The notes below the pieces were generated by a model. The model did no database searches. It was not told the DNA's origin and saw only the letters and a list, made by a program, of their open reading frames with translations. The position numbers and the translations under genes are program-made. A stretch of 9,223 nt of DNA from an uncultured Oscillospiraceae bacterium (GTDB taxonomy: Bacteria; Bacillota; Clostridia; Oscillospirales; Oscillospiraceae). The stretch covers positions 1 through 9,223 of the forward strand of contig CAKTLG010000048.1 of the NCBI GenBank assembly GCA_934572465.1, given 5' to 3'. Shown here piece by piece: positions 1 to 6,626 of this stretch (position 1 is its first letter; each line of letters begins with the position of its first letter).

Positions 1-563
1 CCGCCGTACATCGTGAACGTGCCGCCGCACTTGTGATCGTTGCGCCCGTTATCTCCGGACACATACACGCCGCCGCCGGTGCTGGAGACTGTGTTATTGG
101 AGATCGTGCCGCCGTACATGGTGAAGCTGCCATTCGTATCGCCGTAGAGGTTAGCCACAAGCACGCCGCCGCCATAGTTGCTCTCGTTGCCGGAGATCGT
201 GCCGCCGTACATGATGAAGCTGCCATTATCCACATACACGCCTCTGCCGGTCTTGCCGCCGGTATGAGTGATCGTGCCCTTGTTGCTCTTGCAGTCGACC
301 AGCGTAAAGCTGCCGCCGCCTTCAATGGTGATCGCGGCAAAATCGCCGTCTGCCGTGATGGTATTGCCGTTCAGGTCGAGCACGGTGCCGTTCGCGGGCT
401 TCCAAGTGCTGCTCAGCGTCACGTTCTTGGTCAGATAGTAGTTGTCCGCCGTATCAGGCAGGGATTTGTCGTCCGTCCACGGCTTAAACGTGATCTGAGA
501 GGTTTCCTTCTGACCCTCAGGGCAGGTGCATTTGGTCGTGCTGCCGCAGAGATAGTGCGTGTG
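1..563 (-). repeat. Third copy of the large surface-protein unit (partial)
   Basis: This copy begins at residue 834 with HTHYLCGSTTKCTCPEGQ, in exactly the same frame as the second copy and 434 residues after it. The final His of the cluster (H417 in copy two) is Gln 851 here. It continues through YYLTKNV, GTVLDLNGN and beta-helix rungs such as FIMYGGTISGN and FTMYGG, up to the window edge. Confidence 0.75.
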
Positions 564-3062
564 CGGCTTGTTTATGGAGAGCTGCACTTCGCCGTTTTCA
601 AAAACGGGATAGCGTCCGCTCGCATCGCTCTTGAAGTATCCCTCGTCACCGTTCTGCGCGTTGGTGGCAATGGTGACGGGATTCGCTGTGGTAGGCGTCG
701 CTCCCGTGGTCACGCCGATGGACGTGCCCGTGGTCAGGCCGCCTTCGCCGATGGCGATGGCCTTGCCGCTGGGCAGATAGACGTTGTTCGTCGTGGTCGC
801 CGTGGCTGCCGTTTTGCCGCCCATCTTGTTATCAAAGATTTTGGCATCGCCGGAAACGGTCATAGAGCCGTAGCTGTCCACGTACACACCGCCGCCCTCG
901 TGCTGGGTCTTGTTGCCGGAGATCGTGCCGCCGCTCATGTTGAACACGCCGCCGCACTTGCTATAGCTGTCGCCGTTCACATACACGCCGCCGCCATATC
1001 CAAAGACGTTTTTATCCGAGTCGCCGCCGGTGATGCTGCCGCCGCTCATGTTGAACGTGCCGCTGATGTACGTGTTGGTGCCGGAAACGCCGTAGGTCAC
1101 ATACACGCCGCCGCCGAGACCGACGCCCCCTGCGAAGACCGTTTCGTTTCTGGCAATGCTGCCGCCGCTCATATTGAACGTGCCGCCAGCCACACACACA
1201 CCGCCGCCATATCCGGGGTCACCGCCCGCCCAGTTGCCGGTGATACTGCCATCGTACAGATTGAAAACAGCGTTGATTTCCACACTCACGCCGCCTCCAA
1301 AGATGCCCGTACTGCCGGTGATGCTGCCGCCGTACATGTTGAACGTGCCGGGGATCGGCCCACGCGCCCCGTTTGTGTCAAGGTATTTCTCATATGTGCT
1401 GTACACAAGCACGCCGCCGCCGTGGTTCTCGCCGGTAGCGCCGGAGGGAATATAGCCATTGGTGAGTTCACCGCCGTACAGGTTGAACGTGCCGCTATTT
1501 ACCTCCACGATGCGGCTATGACTATCACCGCGGGTGATTTTGCCCCTGTCTTGACAGTCGCAGAGTGTGAAATTTTTGGAAACCCACTTTTCATCGGGAC
1601 CCGTGGGGTCGTCCCAATCGACCCCGTACGCTCCATTAACCTTGATGGCGGACTCGGTCGTGATGGTCTTGCCGTTCAGGCAGAGCACCGTGCCGTCCTC
1701 GGGCGTCCAGTAGTTCACCGACACGTTCGTGGTCAGATAATAGTTGCCCGGCTTATCAGGCAGGGAGCTGTTGTCCGTCCACGGTTCGAACGTGACCTGA
1801 GAGGTTTCCGTGTGACCCGCGGGGCAGGTGCATCCGGTCGTGCCGCCGCAGAGATAGTGCGTGTGCGTCTCCTTCAGCACGAGCTTGCCGTCTTCATATG
1901 CGAACTCGTACTGGCTGTCGTCGCTGGTGATCTTGCCCCTGTTCTCGCTGGCAGTGATGGAGGCGGTATCCGCCATGGCCACGCCGATGCTGGCGTTTTC
2001 GCCCAGCGTGCCGACGGTCATGACGGAGCCTCTCGTCAGATAGACGTTGTTCTTTTCGCCATTCTTCGTGTTGTCGATGATGCGCGCATCGCCGGAGACC
2101 TCGAACGTGCACCCGTCCTGCACATACACGCCGCCGCCGTTATACGTGGCGCTGTTGCCGCTGATCGTGCCGCCGTCCATGCGGAAGATGATAGGATTAA
2201 AAAGCTTGCCGTTGCTGTTATCATAGAAGCGCACACCGCCGCCATAACTTGACGAGTTACCGGAGATGACACCGCCGTGCATATTGAAAACAGCTTGAAT
2301 AAGAACATTGGGCTGGTTACTGATCGATAGCAGCGTAATATATACACCGCTCCCGCTATTGTTGGTAATGGCGCCGCCGTACATATTGAAGGTGCCGCTT
2401 ACGCTCACGCCGCCGTTGTTTCCGGTGAAGATACCGCCGTACATATCGAGCGTGCTGTTCGGGAAGACGTTCACGACGGGGCCGTTGCCCTCGCTATGGG
2501 TGATCTTGCCCTGCTCAGCGCCTGTATGGCAGTCCGTCAGGGTGAAGTGAACAGTCGGCGCGTCAGTGTTATCGCCGAGTGTGAACACATTTAAATTTGC
2601 CTTTGATGTGATGCTGTGACCGTTCAGGCAGAGCACCACGCCATCCACAGGGTGCCACACCTCAGAGGCGTATCTGGGATTCAGCGTTATGTCACTCGTC
2701 AGATAATAGTAGCCCGCCGTGAGGTTCTTCAGAGTATTGGCGTCGCCGACCGGCTGCCACGTCGTGCCCTCGGGGAGCGCGTGACCGCCATCGGTGCAGC
2801 TCGCGCCGCAGATGGGGTGCGAACCGCTATGCTCGGGCTCAGAAAACAGGGCGAGACCGTTTTCCCCGTTTTCATCCGAGAACAGGACGGTCCCGTTTTC
2901 CGCCGTGGGGTCTTCCTCCAGCGGCTGCTCCGGAACGGAGACGAGCTTGCCCTGCTCCTGCGCCGGAGCCGCCATGCCGTCGCCCTCGGCCAGCGCCGCC
3001 GTGGGCAGCAGCGACAGGCACAGGGCCAGCACAGTGATCCAGCTGATCAAACACTTCTTCAT
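1..3062 (-). CDS. Large secreted beta-helix repeat surface protein (C-terminus outside window)
   Basis: The minus-strand frame is open from the ATG at 3062 to the window edge, giving 1020 codons with no stop seen. An AGGAGG ribosome binding site lies at 3069-3074, six bases before the ATG. Residues 1-25 form a signal peptide (KK, a hydrophobic stretch, then AALA before EGDG), so the protein is exported. Residues 26-80 are an acidic linker. The rest alternates two elements. The first is a Cys/His module (around 82-150, 400-470 and 834-905) with HTHYLCG, CTCP, YYLT and VLCLNG motifs. The second is a series of right-handed beta-helix rungs of the type FNMYGGSITGN followed by GGGVYV, more than ten in all. 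Each full unit ends with a VSGDA(R/K)I..DN...NNVYL cap. Such proteins in gut Clostridia are usually very large cell-wall or surface adhesins, but that role is inferred. The anchor (LPXTG, SLH or other) would lie in the missing part. No enzymatic motif was recognised. Confidence 0.9.
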   Translation of the reverse strand, partial: MKKCLISWITVLALCLSLLPTAALAEGDGMAAPAQEQGKLVSVPEQPLEEDPTAENGTVLFSDENGENGLALFSEPEHSGSHPICGASCTDGGHALPEGTTWQPVGDANTLKNLTAGYYYLTSDITLNPRYASEVWHPVDGVVLCLNGHSITSKANLNVFTLGDNTDAPTVHFTLTDCHTGAEQGKITHSEGNGPVVNVFPNSTLDMYGGIFTGNNGGVSVSGTFNMYGGAITNNSGSGVYITLLSISNQPNVLIQAVFNMHGGVISGNSSSYGGGVRFYDNSNGKLFNPIIFRMDGGTISGNSATYNGGGVYVQDGCTFEVSGDARIIDNTKNGEKNNVYLTRGSVMTVGTLGENASIGVAMADTASITASENRGKITSDDSQYEFAYEDGKLVLKETHTHYLCGGTTGCTCPAGHTETSQVTFEPWTDNSSLPDKPGNYYLTTNVSVNYWTPEDGTVLCLNGKTITTESAIKVNGAYGVDWDDPTGPDEKWVSKNFTLCDCQDRGKITRGDSHSRIVEVNSGTFNLYGGELTNGYIPSGATGENHGGGVLVYSTYEKYLDTNGARGPIPGTFNMYGGSITGSTGIFGGGVSVEINAVFNLYDGSITGNWAGGDPGYGGGVCVAGGTFNMSGGSIARNETVFAGGVGLGGGVYVTYGVSGTNTYISGTFNMSGGSITGGDSDKNVFGYGGGVYVNGDSYSKCGGVFNMSGGTISGNKTQHEGGGVYVDSYGSMTVSGDAKIFDNKMGGKTAATATTTNNVYLPSGKAIAIGEGGLTTGTSIGVTTGATPTTANPVTIATNAQNGDEGYFKSDASGRYPVFENGEVQLSINKPHTHYLCGSTTKCTCPEGQKETSQITFKPWTDDKSLPDTADNYYLTKNVTLSSTWKPANGTVLDLNGNTITADGDFAAITIEGGGSFTLVDCKSNKGTITHTGGKTGRGVYVDNGSFIMYGGTISGNESNYGGGVLVANLYGDTNGSFTMYGGTISNNTVSSTGGGVYVSGDNGRNDHKCGGTFTMYG
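564..1865 (-). repeat. Second copy of the large surface-protein unit (434 residues)
   Basis: This covers residues 400-833. It opens with HTHYLCGGTTGCTCPAGH, followed by WTDNSSLPDKPGNYYLTTNV and GTVLCLNGKTIT, then a long run of beta-helix rungs, and ends in the VSGDAKIFDN...NNVYL cap. Its opening bases at 1770-1868 differ from those of the third copy at 468-566 at 13 of 99 positions by hand count. That similarity points to a fairly recent internal duplication. Confidence 0.75.
1866..2819 (-). repeat. First, diverged copy of the Cys/His plus beta-helix unit
   Basis: This covers residues 82-399 of the surface protein. It starts with HPICGASC rather than the HTHYLCG of the later copies, and runs on through YYLTSDITLN and VVLCLNGHSIT. 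It then has beta-helix rungs and the VSGDARIIDN...NNVYL cap. At 318 residues it is shorter than the next copy, and it is the most divergent of the three. Confidence 0.7.
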
Positions 3063-3089
3063 AGGTATCCTCCTCAGTCTTATTCTCCG

Positions 3090-3167
3090 CCGCGGGCCTG
3101 CGCCCGCGGACAGAGGAGCGGCCCGCAGGGTCTCCCCTGCGGGTCCAAGGGGGGCGCCCCCCTTGGA
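3090..3167. repeat. Three back-to-back hairpins upstream of the surface-protein gene
   Basis: Hairpin 1 has 8-bp arms (CCGCGGGC at 3090-3097, GCCCGCGG at 3102-3109) and a 4-nt loop. Hairpin 2 has 9-bp arms (CCCGCAGGG at 3122-3130, CCCTGCGGG at 3135-3143) and loop TCTC. Hairpin 3 is a perfect 24-bp palindrome at 3144-3167 with half-site TCCAAGGGGGGC. None is followed by a clear U tract on either strand. If the promoter at 3340-3370 is used, all three lie in the 5' untranslated region, and hairpin 1 ends about 15 bases before the ribosome binding site. They could instead be a genome-wide interspersed palindromic element. Confidence 0.75.
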
Positions 3168-3339
3168 TGATCCATTATGAGCTTACGGCTGACTATAGCA
3201 TCTTTCCTCCGCTCTGTGTGCGCGCCGTTCCGAAATGTGGTGATTTCCGACCTGAAATGCATATTTCCGTCCGGCGGCGCGGGCAGCGGCGGCCCGACGC
3301 GGCCCCAGCCGTCAAGCCCACCCTAAGCTATACGAGGAG
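3168..3339. other. Spacer without a supported gene
   Basis: I see no convincing gene here. A 74-codon plus-strand frame crosses the region but starts inside the palindrome and has no ribosome binding site. The bases ATTTCCG recur at short intervals around 3240-3270, without clear structure. The stretch probably forms part of the leader of the surface-protein transcript. Confidence 0.5.
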
Positions 3340-3370
3340 ATTATACACCGTACATCCATGTACGATGCAA
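3340..3370 (-). promoter_or_regulatory. Candidate promoter with dyad in a 19-bp spacer (MerR-like geometry)
   Basis: Read on the minus strand, TTGCAT (3370-3365) and a perfect TATAAT (3345-3340) are separated by 19 bases. The spacer holds a perfect inverted repeat, CGTACATGGATGTACG (3364-3349). A 19-bp spacer carrying an operator dyad is the hallmark of promoters activated by MerR-family regulators, and GTAC half-sites resemble those of mer operators as I remember them. Transcription would start near 3333 and run left to the surface-protein gene, leaving an untranslated leader of roughly 270 nt. No MerR-type gene is in the window. Confidence 0.5.
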
Positions 3371-3380
3371 GGGTTTTTTC

Positions 3381-3442
3381 AAATTTTTTGAAATTTTTTG
3401 CTTTTTTCCGCGCGGGCGGCTGCTTTTTTCCGCGCGGGCGGC
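3381..3442. repeat. Tandem repeats: 10-bp unit twice, then 22-bp unit twice
   Basis: AAATTTTTTG occurs at 3381-3390 and again at 3391-3400. A 22-bp unit, made of TGC, six Ts and CCGCGCGGGCGGC, then occurs at 3399-3420 and again at 3421-3442 with no differences. The second copy ends four bases before the -35 box of the MATE promoter. The function is unknown. Confidence 0.85.
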
Positions 3443-3446
3443 TTGG

Positions 3447-3475
3447 TTGACAAACCGGCGGCGATGGCATATGAT
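3447..3475 (+). promoter_or_regulatory. Sigma-A promoter of the MATE gene
   Basis: TTGACA (3447-3452) and TATGAT (3470-3475) are separated by 17 bases, an almost ideal vegetative promoter. Transcription should start near 3482. This rules out in-frame starts upstream of 3510, because those lie inside the promoter boxes. Confidence 0.85.
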
Positions 3476-3509
3476 ACAATTCTATGACAAAGCAGTAAGG
3501 AGAGAGGCA

Positions 3510-4883
3510 ATGGGTACTTTGGAGGCGGCGCCGCGCGGCGCGGGACGCCCGCTTTTTACCGACCGGCAGCTCGTCGCGCTGATGTGGCCGCTGGTGCTCG
3601 AGCAGCTTCTGGCCATCGCGGTGGGCATGGCGGATTCGCTGATGGTCGCCACCGTCGGCGACGCGGCGATCAGCGCGGTGTCGCTGGTGGATTCGATCAG
3701 CAACCTGATGATCTATATTTTCTCGGCGATGGCGACGGGCGGCGCGGCGGTCGCGGGGCAGTACATCGGTCTGAAGCAGAGGGACGACGCGTGCAGCGCG
3801 GGCCAGCAGCTCATTGCGCTGCTGCTGGCGGTGTCGGCGTTTTTCGTGGCGCTGCTGTATCTTTTCCGCACGCAGATCCTTACGACGATGTTCGGCCACA
3901 TCGAGCCGGACGTCATGGCTGCGACGAATACCTATTATTTATATGTAATGGCGTCGATCCCGGGCATCGCGCTCTACAACGGCGGCGCGGCGCTCTGGCG
4001 CACGATGGGGCGCAGCGACGTGTCGCTCAAGGTGTCGCTGCTGATGAACGGCATCAACGTCGCGGGCAACGCGATCCTGATCTTCGGACTCGGCATGGAC
4101 GTAGCGGGCGTTGCGATCCCGACGCTCGTGTCGCGCACGGTGGCGGCGGTCGTGATCCTTGCGATGCTGTTCGACGAGAAGCTGACGCTGCACCTTTCCA
4201 ACGTGAAGGGCTTTCGCGTCAACGCGCGGCTGATGAAGAACATTTTCTATATCGGCGTGCCGAGCGGCGTGGAAAACGGCATGTTTCATCTGGGGCGGCT
4301 GGTGCTGTTCAGCCTGATCTCCACGTTTGGCACGGCGTCGATCGTGGCCAACGCCATCGGCAACACCATCGGCAACTTCAACTGCTTTGCCGGCTCGGCG
4401 GTCAACCTCGGGCTTGCGGCGGTGGTGAGCCAGTGCGTGGGCGCGGGCGAGTATGAGCAGGCGCGCGGGTATCTGAGAAAGATCATCCGCTGGACGTATG
4501 CGGTCATGGCGGCGGTCAACGCGCTGATCGCAGCGCTGCTGCCGCTCATCATGCGCGTGTACGACGTTTCGCCCGAGGCGGAGCGGCTGGCCGTTATCGT
4601 TTCGATGATCCACACGGTCTCGTCGGTGGTGCTGTGGCTGCCGGCGTTCATGCTGCCGTCGTTTCTGCGCGCGGCGGGCGACGCGCGGTTCACGATGCTC
4701 GCCAGCATGACGACGATGTGGCTCGTGCGCGTGCTGATGGCCTACGTGCTCGGCAGGTACATGGGCTACGGCGTGGTCGGCGTGTGGTTTGCCCACGCGG
4801 TGCTCGACTGGATCGTGCGCGGCGCTATCTTCTATCTGCGCTACCGCAGCGGCAAATGGCGGACGATGGGGATCAAAACATGA
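3510..4883 (+). CDS. MATE family efflux transporter
   Basis: The 457-residue product is an inner-membrane multidrug and toxic compound extrusion (MATE) transporter. Such proteins export cationic drugs, dyes or metabolites in exchange for Na+ or H+. Length and hydrophobicity fit the usual 12 transmembrane segments in two homologous halves. The first half begins at about residue 20 (LVALMWPLVLEQLLAIAVGM, then ADSLMVATVGDAAISAVS). It includes ATGGAAVAGQYIG near 75-87 and GVAIPTLVSRT near 200-210. The second half begins near residue 240 (MKNIFYIGVPSGVENGMF). The start at 3510 is chosen for its AAGGAG site at 3497-3502 and because it lies downstream of the promoter. A frame start at 3447 would be a TTG inside the -35 box. 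The substrate cannot be told from sequence. It lies divergently from the surface-protein gene, and no regulator gene is adjacent. Confidence 0.93.
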   Translation: MGTLEAAPRGAGRPLFTDRQLVALMWPLVLEQLLAIAVGMADSLMVATVGDAAISAVSLVDSISNLMIYIFSAMATGGAAVAGQYIGLKQRDDACSAGQQLIALLLAVSAFFVALLYLFRTQILTTMFGHIEPDVMAATNTYYLYVMASIPGIALYNGGAALWRTMGRSDVSLKVSLLMNGINVAGNAILIFGLGMDVAGVAIPTLVSRTVAAVVILAMLFDEKLTLHLSNVKGFRVNARLMKNIFYIGVPSGVENGMFHLGRLVLFSLISTFGTASIVANAIGNTIGNFNCFAGSAVNLGLAAVVSQCVGAGEYEQARGYLRKIIRWTYAVMAAVNALIAALLPLIMRVYDVSPEAERLAVIVSMIHTVSSVVLWLPAFMLPSFLRAAGDARFTMLASMTTMWLVRVLMAYVLGRYMGYGVVGVWFAHAVLDWIVRGAIFYLRYRSGKWRTMGIKT

Positions 4884-4885
4884 TT

Positions 4886-4920
4886 ATTTTTTAAGGGTGC
4901 CAATGGCACCCTTAAAAAAT
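4886..4920. terminator. Palindrome just after the MATE stop, possible terminator
   Basis: Perfect 16-bp arms, ATTTTTTAAGGGTGCC (4886-4901) and its complement (4905-4920), enclose the loop AAT. It begins two bases after the MATE stop codon. The GC core (GGGTGCC/GGCACCC) is followed by only two Ts and then by As, so it is not a textbook intrinsic terminator. Position and stability still suggest transcript ending or 3' protection on the plus strand. Confidence 0.55.
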
Positions 4921-4947
4921 AGGGGGATGCGCTCCGCTTTGCGCCTC

Positions 4948-5052
4948 GCCGCCGCAGGCGGCTCGACACGCGCTCCGTGAGAAGTGTTTTTCGCCGCGTA
5001 CACGCCGCGGCGAAAAACGAATCAGAAATATTTCGCGGCTGCGGCCGCGAAA
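4948..5052. repeat. Three further hairpins in the MATE-downstream spacer
   Basis: GCCGCC/GGCGGC with loop GCA lies at 4948-4962. GTTTTTCGCCGCG (4986-4998) pairs perfectly over 13 bp with 5006-5018. TTTCGCGGC (5031-5039) pairs over 9 bp with 5044-5052. GCGCTCCG also appears twice, around 4930 and 4970. No gene is seen here. With the flanking palindromes this makes five hairpins in about 200 bp. Confidence 0.75.
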
Positions 5053-5092
5053 ATCAGCGAGGTCTCCGCTCAAAAGCGGAGACCTCGCTGAT
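5053..5092 (-). terminator. Intrinsic terminator of the small minus-strand gene
   Basis: Perfect 18-bp arms, ATCAGCGAGGTCTCCGCT (5053-5070) and its complement (5075-5092), enclose a 4-nt loop. Read on the minus strand, the stem starts 12 bases after the stop codon of the small gene and runs into a short run of Ts. That is the layout of a Rho-independent terminator. It may also stop plus-strand readthrough from the MATE gene. Confidence 0.75.
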
Positions 5093-5103
5093 CTCTTTCC
5101 ATT

Positions 5104-5511
5104 TTACATTTCGACGGTGATGTTGTCGGTGCCGTGCTGCTCAAATTCGCCTAAGTAGGTGTCCATGCGCTCGCGCAGCTCGTCGTAATTTTCCGGTGTG
5201 GGCGCGTCGCTGTCCATGTCGCGCAGGGCAAGCTCTTGGGCGAGGATCTCGAAGAACATCGTGTCCTCGTAGGCCATGATCGCCTCGTGGATGCCGCCCT
5301 CGGCGAATGCGCGCGAGGGGATCAGCTCGCCCTGGTAGGATTCCACCAGCGGCACCATGCCGTGCGAGAGACAATGGGCAAAGACGGCGCTCTCAACGTC
5401 GTCGTATTCGCGGATGCGGTCGTCGCCGCGCGTGGAGTTCATCACCCAGTTGCCGACGTAGACCAGATCGAGCAGGCGGCGGAACTGCTTTTCCGTCAGA
5501 TTGATATCCAT
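5104..5511 (-). CDS. Small acidic protein of unknown function
   Basis: The 135-residue product is not assigned to a named family. The start at 5511 is chosen because AAGGAGG (5519-5525) lies seven bases upstream, and because a longer start at 5550 would fall within the -10 box. The protein is rich in Asp and Glu and has no signal peptide or membrane segment, so it is probably cytoplasmic. It begins MDINLTEKQFRRLLDLVYVG, which looks like an amphipathic helix. Next come NWVMNSTRGDDRIREYDDVE and AHCLSHGMVP, and then mostly helical acidic sequence (AIMAYEDTMFFEILAQEL). No catalytic motif is evident. It has its own promoter and terminator, so it appears monocistronic. It resembles conserved hypothetical proteins of gut Clostridia as I recall them, but I cannot name a function. 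Confidence 0.8.
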   Translation of the reverse strand: MDINLTEKQFRRLLDLVYVGNWVMNSTRGDDRIREYDDVESAVFAHCLSHGMVPLVESYQGELIPSRAFAEGGIHEAIMAYEDTMFFEILAQELALRDMDSDAPTPENYDELRERMDTYLGEFEQHGTDNITVEM

Positions 5512-5548
5512 AACGCTGCCTCCTTGGGAGTGATCTTGCTTAGAACGC

Positions 5549-5585
5549 ATTATAGCACGCCCGTTTTGCTTTTGCTATAGCAAAA
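5549..5585 (-). promoter_or_regulatory. Promoter and palindrome of the small acidic-protein gene
   Basis: On the minus strand TGC (5557-5555) followed by TATAAT (5554-5549) makes a perfect extended -10 element. The -35 region is weak (TAGCAA at the expected spacing). Overlapping and upstream of it is the perfect 16-bp palindrome TTTTGCTATAGCAAAA (5570-5585), a possible operator. Transcription would start near 5542, about 30 bases before the ATG. Confidence 0.65.
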
Positions 5586-5618
5586 ACAGGGAAAAGCGCA
5601 AAAAATCCGGCGGGGCGC

Positions 5619-5647
5619 TTGTTTCTCCTGCCGCGGCGTAGTATGAT
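5619..5647 (+). promoter_or_regulatory. Promoter of the DUF1934 gene
   Basis: TTGTTT (5619-5624) and TATGAT (5642-5647) are separated by 17 bases, and the implied start is near 5654, 22 bases before the ATG. It is divergent from the small acidic-protein promoter, with the -10 boxes about 90 bp apart. Confidence 0.6.
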
Positions 5648-5675
5648 AGCGGAAAACGAAACGGATGGAGCGGAA

Positions 5676-6116
5676 ATGGAACGAAACGTATGGCTGCACA
5701 TACGCGGCGAGCAGGAATATGAGGGCCTTGCGCGCGAGCGCACGGAGCTGACCGCCGCGGGCACGCTGGAGCAGACGGCGCGCGGCTTCCTCCTGCGCTA
5801 TGAGGAGGCGGGGGAGGACGGCGCGCTCACGCATACGCAGCTTTGTCTCGCGCCGGAGCGCGTGACGCTCACGCGCACGGGCGCGGTGCGCATGGAGCTG
5901 GTCTTTGCGCGCGGCGAGGTACACACCTCATCCTATGCGCTGCCGTTCGGCGCGGTGCCGGTCGAGGTGGAGGCGCAGGAGGTGAGATGGCGGCTGGAGC
6001 CGCGCGGCGGACTTGTCGAGCTGCGCTACCGCATCGCGCTTGGCGGCCAGCGGGGGCTCTGCGCGCTGCGCATCCGCGTGCGGGAGCGGGAACAGGGCGG
6101 CGCTACGCGCCCATGA
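5676..6116 (+). CDS. DUF1934 (YwiB-like) beta-barrel protein
   Basis: The 146-residue product matches the DUF1934/YwiB family in length (about 140) and pattern. It starts with a strand (ERNVWLHIRGEQEYEG) and continues with GFLLRYEE near 37-44. The family's best-conserved part follows: LTRTGAVRMELVFARG at 65-80, then YALPFGAVPVEVEA at 87-100. Bacillus YwiB has closely similar RSGAVKM and SFGE motifs in the same order. The family has a lipocalin-like small beta-barrel fold and no established biochemical role. The start at 5676 has a GGAG site six bases upstream and lies downstream of the promoter; the earlier in-frame ATG at 5643 is inside the -10 box. The 3' end overlaps the end of spmB by 14 bp on the opposite strand. 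Confidence 0.85.
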   Translation: MERNVWLHIRGEQEYEGLARERTELTAAGTLEQTARGFLLRYEEAGEDGALTHTQLCLAPERVTLTRTGAVRMELVFARGEVHTSSYALPFGAVPVEVEAQEVRWRLEPRGGLVELRYRIALGGQRGLCALRIRVREREQGGATRP

Positions 6117-6624
6117 GGAGCCGCACCGCCCACGCCGAGGTGAGGAACATCACCGCGTCGGCGCAGAGGGCGGCGGGAACGGTATAGCGCGTTTTGGTGA
6201 TGCCCGCCGCGCCGTAGTAGACGGCGACGGTGTAGAACGTCGTCTCGCTCGAGCCGAGCATGACGGCGGCGACGCGGGCGGGGTAGGAGTCCACGCCGCA
6301 GCTCTCCATGATCTCCGAGCCGACGGCGAGCGCCCCGCTGCCGGAGATAGGGCGGATAAAAAGCAGCGGCGCGGCCTCGGCGGGGATGCCGAGGCGGCTG
6401 AGCAGCGGCGCGAGCAGCGCACTGAACGCCTCGAGCGCGCCGGAGGCACGCAGCATATAGACGGCGGAGAGCAGCGCGATGAGCGACGGCAGGATGTGCA
6501 GCAGCACGGTGAGCCCCTCCTCCGCGCCCTTTGTGAGCGCGGCGTAGACATCGACGCGCCGGTGCAGGGCGAAGCAGGCTGTGAAGCAGAGCAGACAGGG
6601 GACAAGAAGTGCAGAGAGCGGCAT
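6103..6624 (-). CDS. spmB: Spore maturation protein B
   Basis: This 173-residue membrane protein matches SpmB of endospore formers (about 178 residues in Bacillus subtilis). With SpmA it is needed for proper dehydration and heat resistance of the spore core, and it belongs to the nucleoside-recognition (Gate) domain family of predicted transporters. Visible signatures are GAEEGLTVLLHILPSLIA (33-50), RASGALEAF (59-67), RPISGSGAL (91-99), GSSETTFYTVAVYYGA (124-139) and a hydrophobic C-terminus. The ATG at 6624 is two bases after the spmA stop, with GGAGG inside the end of spmA, so translation is coupled. A longer open frame continues upstream in this phase, but that part is only a shadow of spmA. 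It probably acts in the forespore or mother-cell membrane late in sporulation. Confidence 0.93.
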   Translation of the reverse strand: MPLSALLVPCLLCFTACFALHRRVDVYAALTKGAEEGLTVLLHILPSLIALLSAVYMLRASGALEAFSALLAPLLSRLGIPAEAAPLLFIRPISGSGALAVGSEIMESCGVDSYPARVAAVMLGSSETTFYTVAVYYGAAGITKTRYTVPAALCADAVMFLTSAWAVRLLMGA

Positions 6625-6626
6625 GG

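Noticed and set aside
33..2252. A 739-codon open frame on the plus strand, rich in Ala, His and Val
   Set aside because: It is codon-for-codon antisense to the surface-protein gene, has low-complexity composition and no ribosome binding site. The minus-strand reading gives a signal peptide and clear beta-helix repeats.
1..3062. Repeats in the surface gene as a CRISPR array
   Set aside because: The repeats are in-frame coding units of varying length without constant spacers, and no cas genes are present.
3167..3391. A 74-codon plus-strand frame in the intergenic region
   Set aside because: It starts inside a palindrome, has no ribosome binding site, and its product has no recognisable pattern.
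3584..4796. Long open frames overlapping the MATE gene on both strands
   Set aside because: Their Arg/His-rich, low-complexity products are typical shadows of a GC-rich gene. The MATE frame has promoter, ribosome binding site and family motifs.
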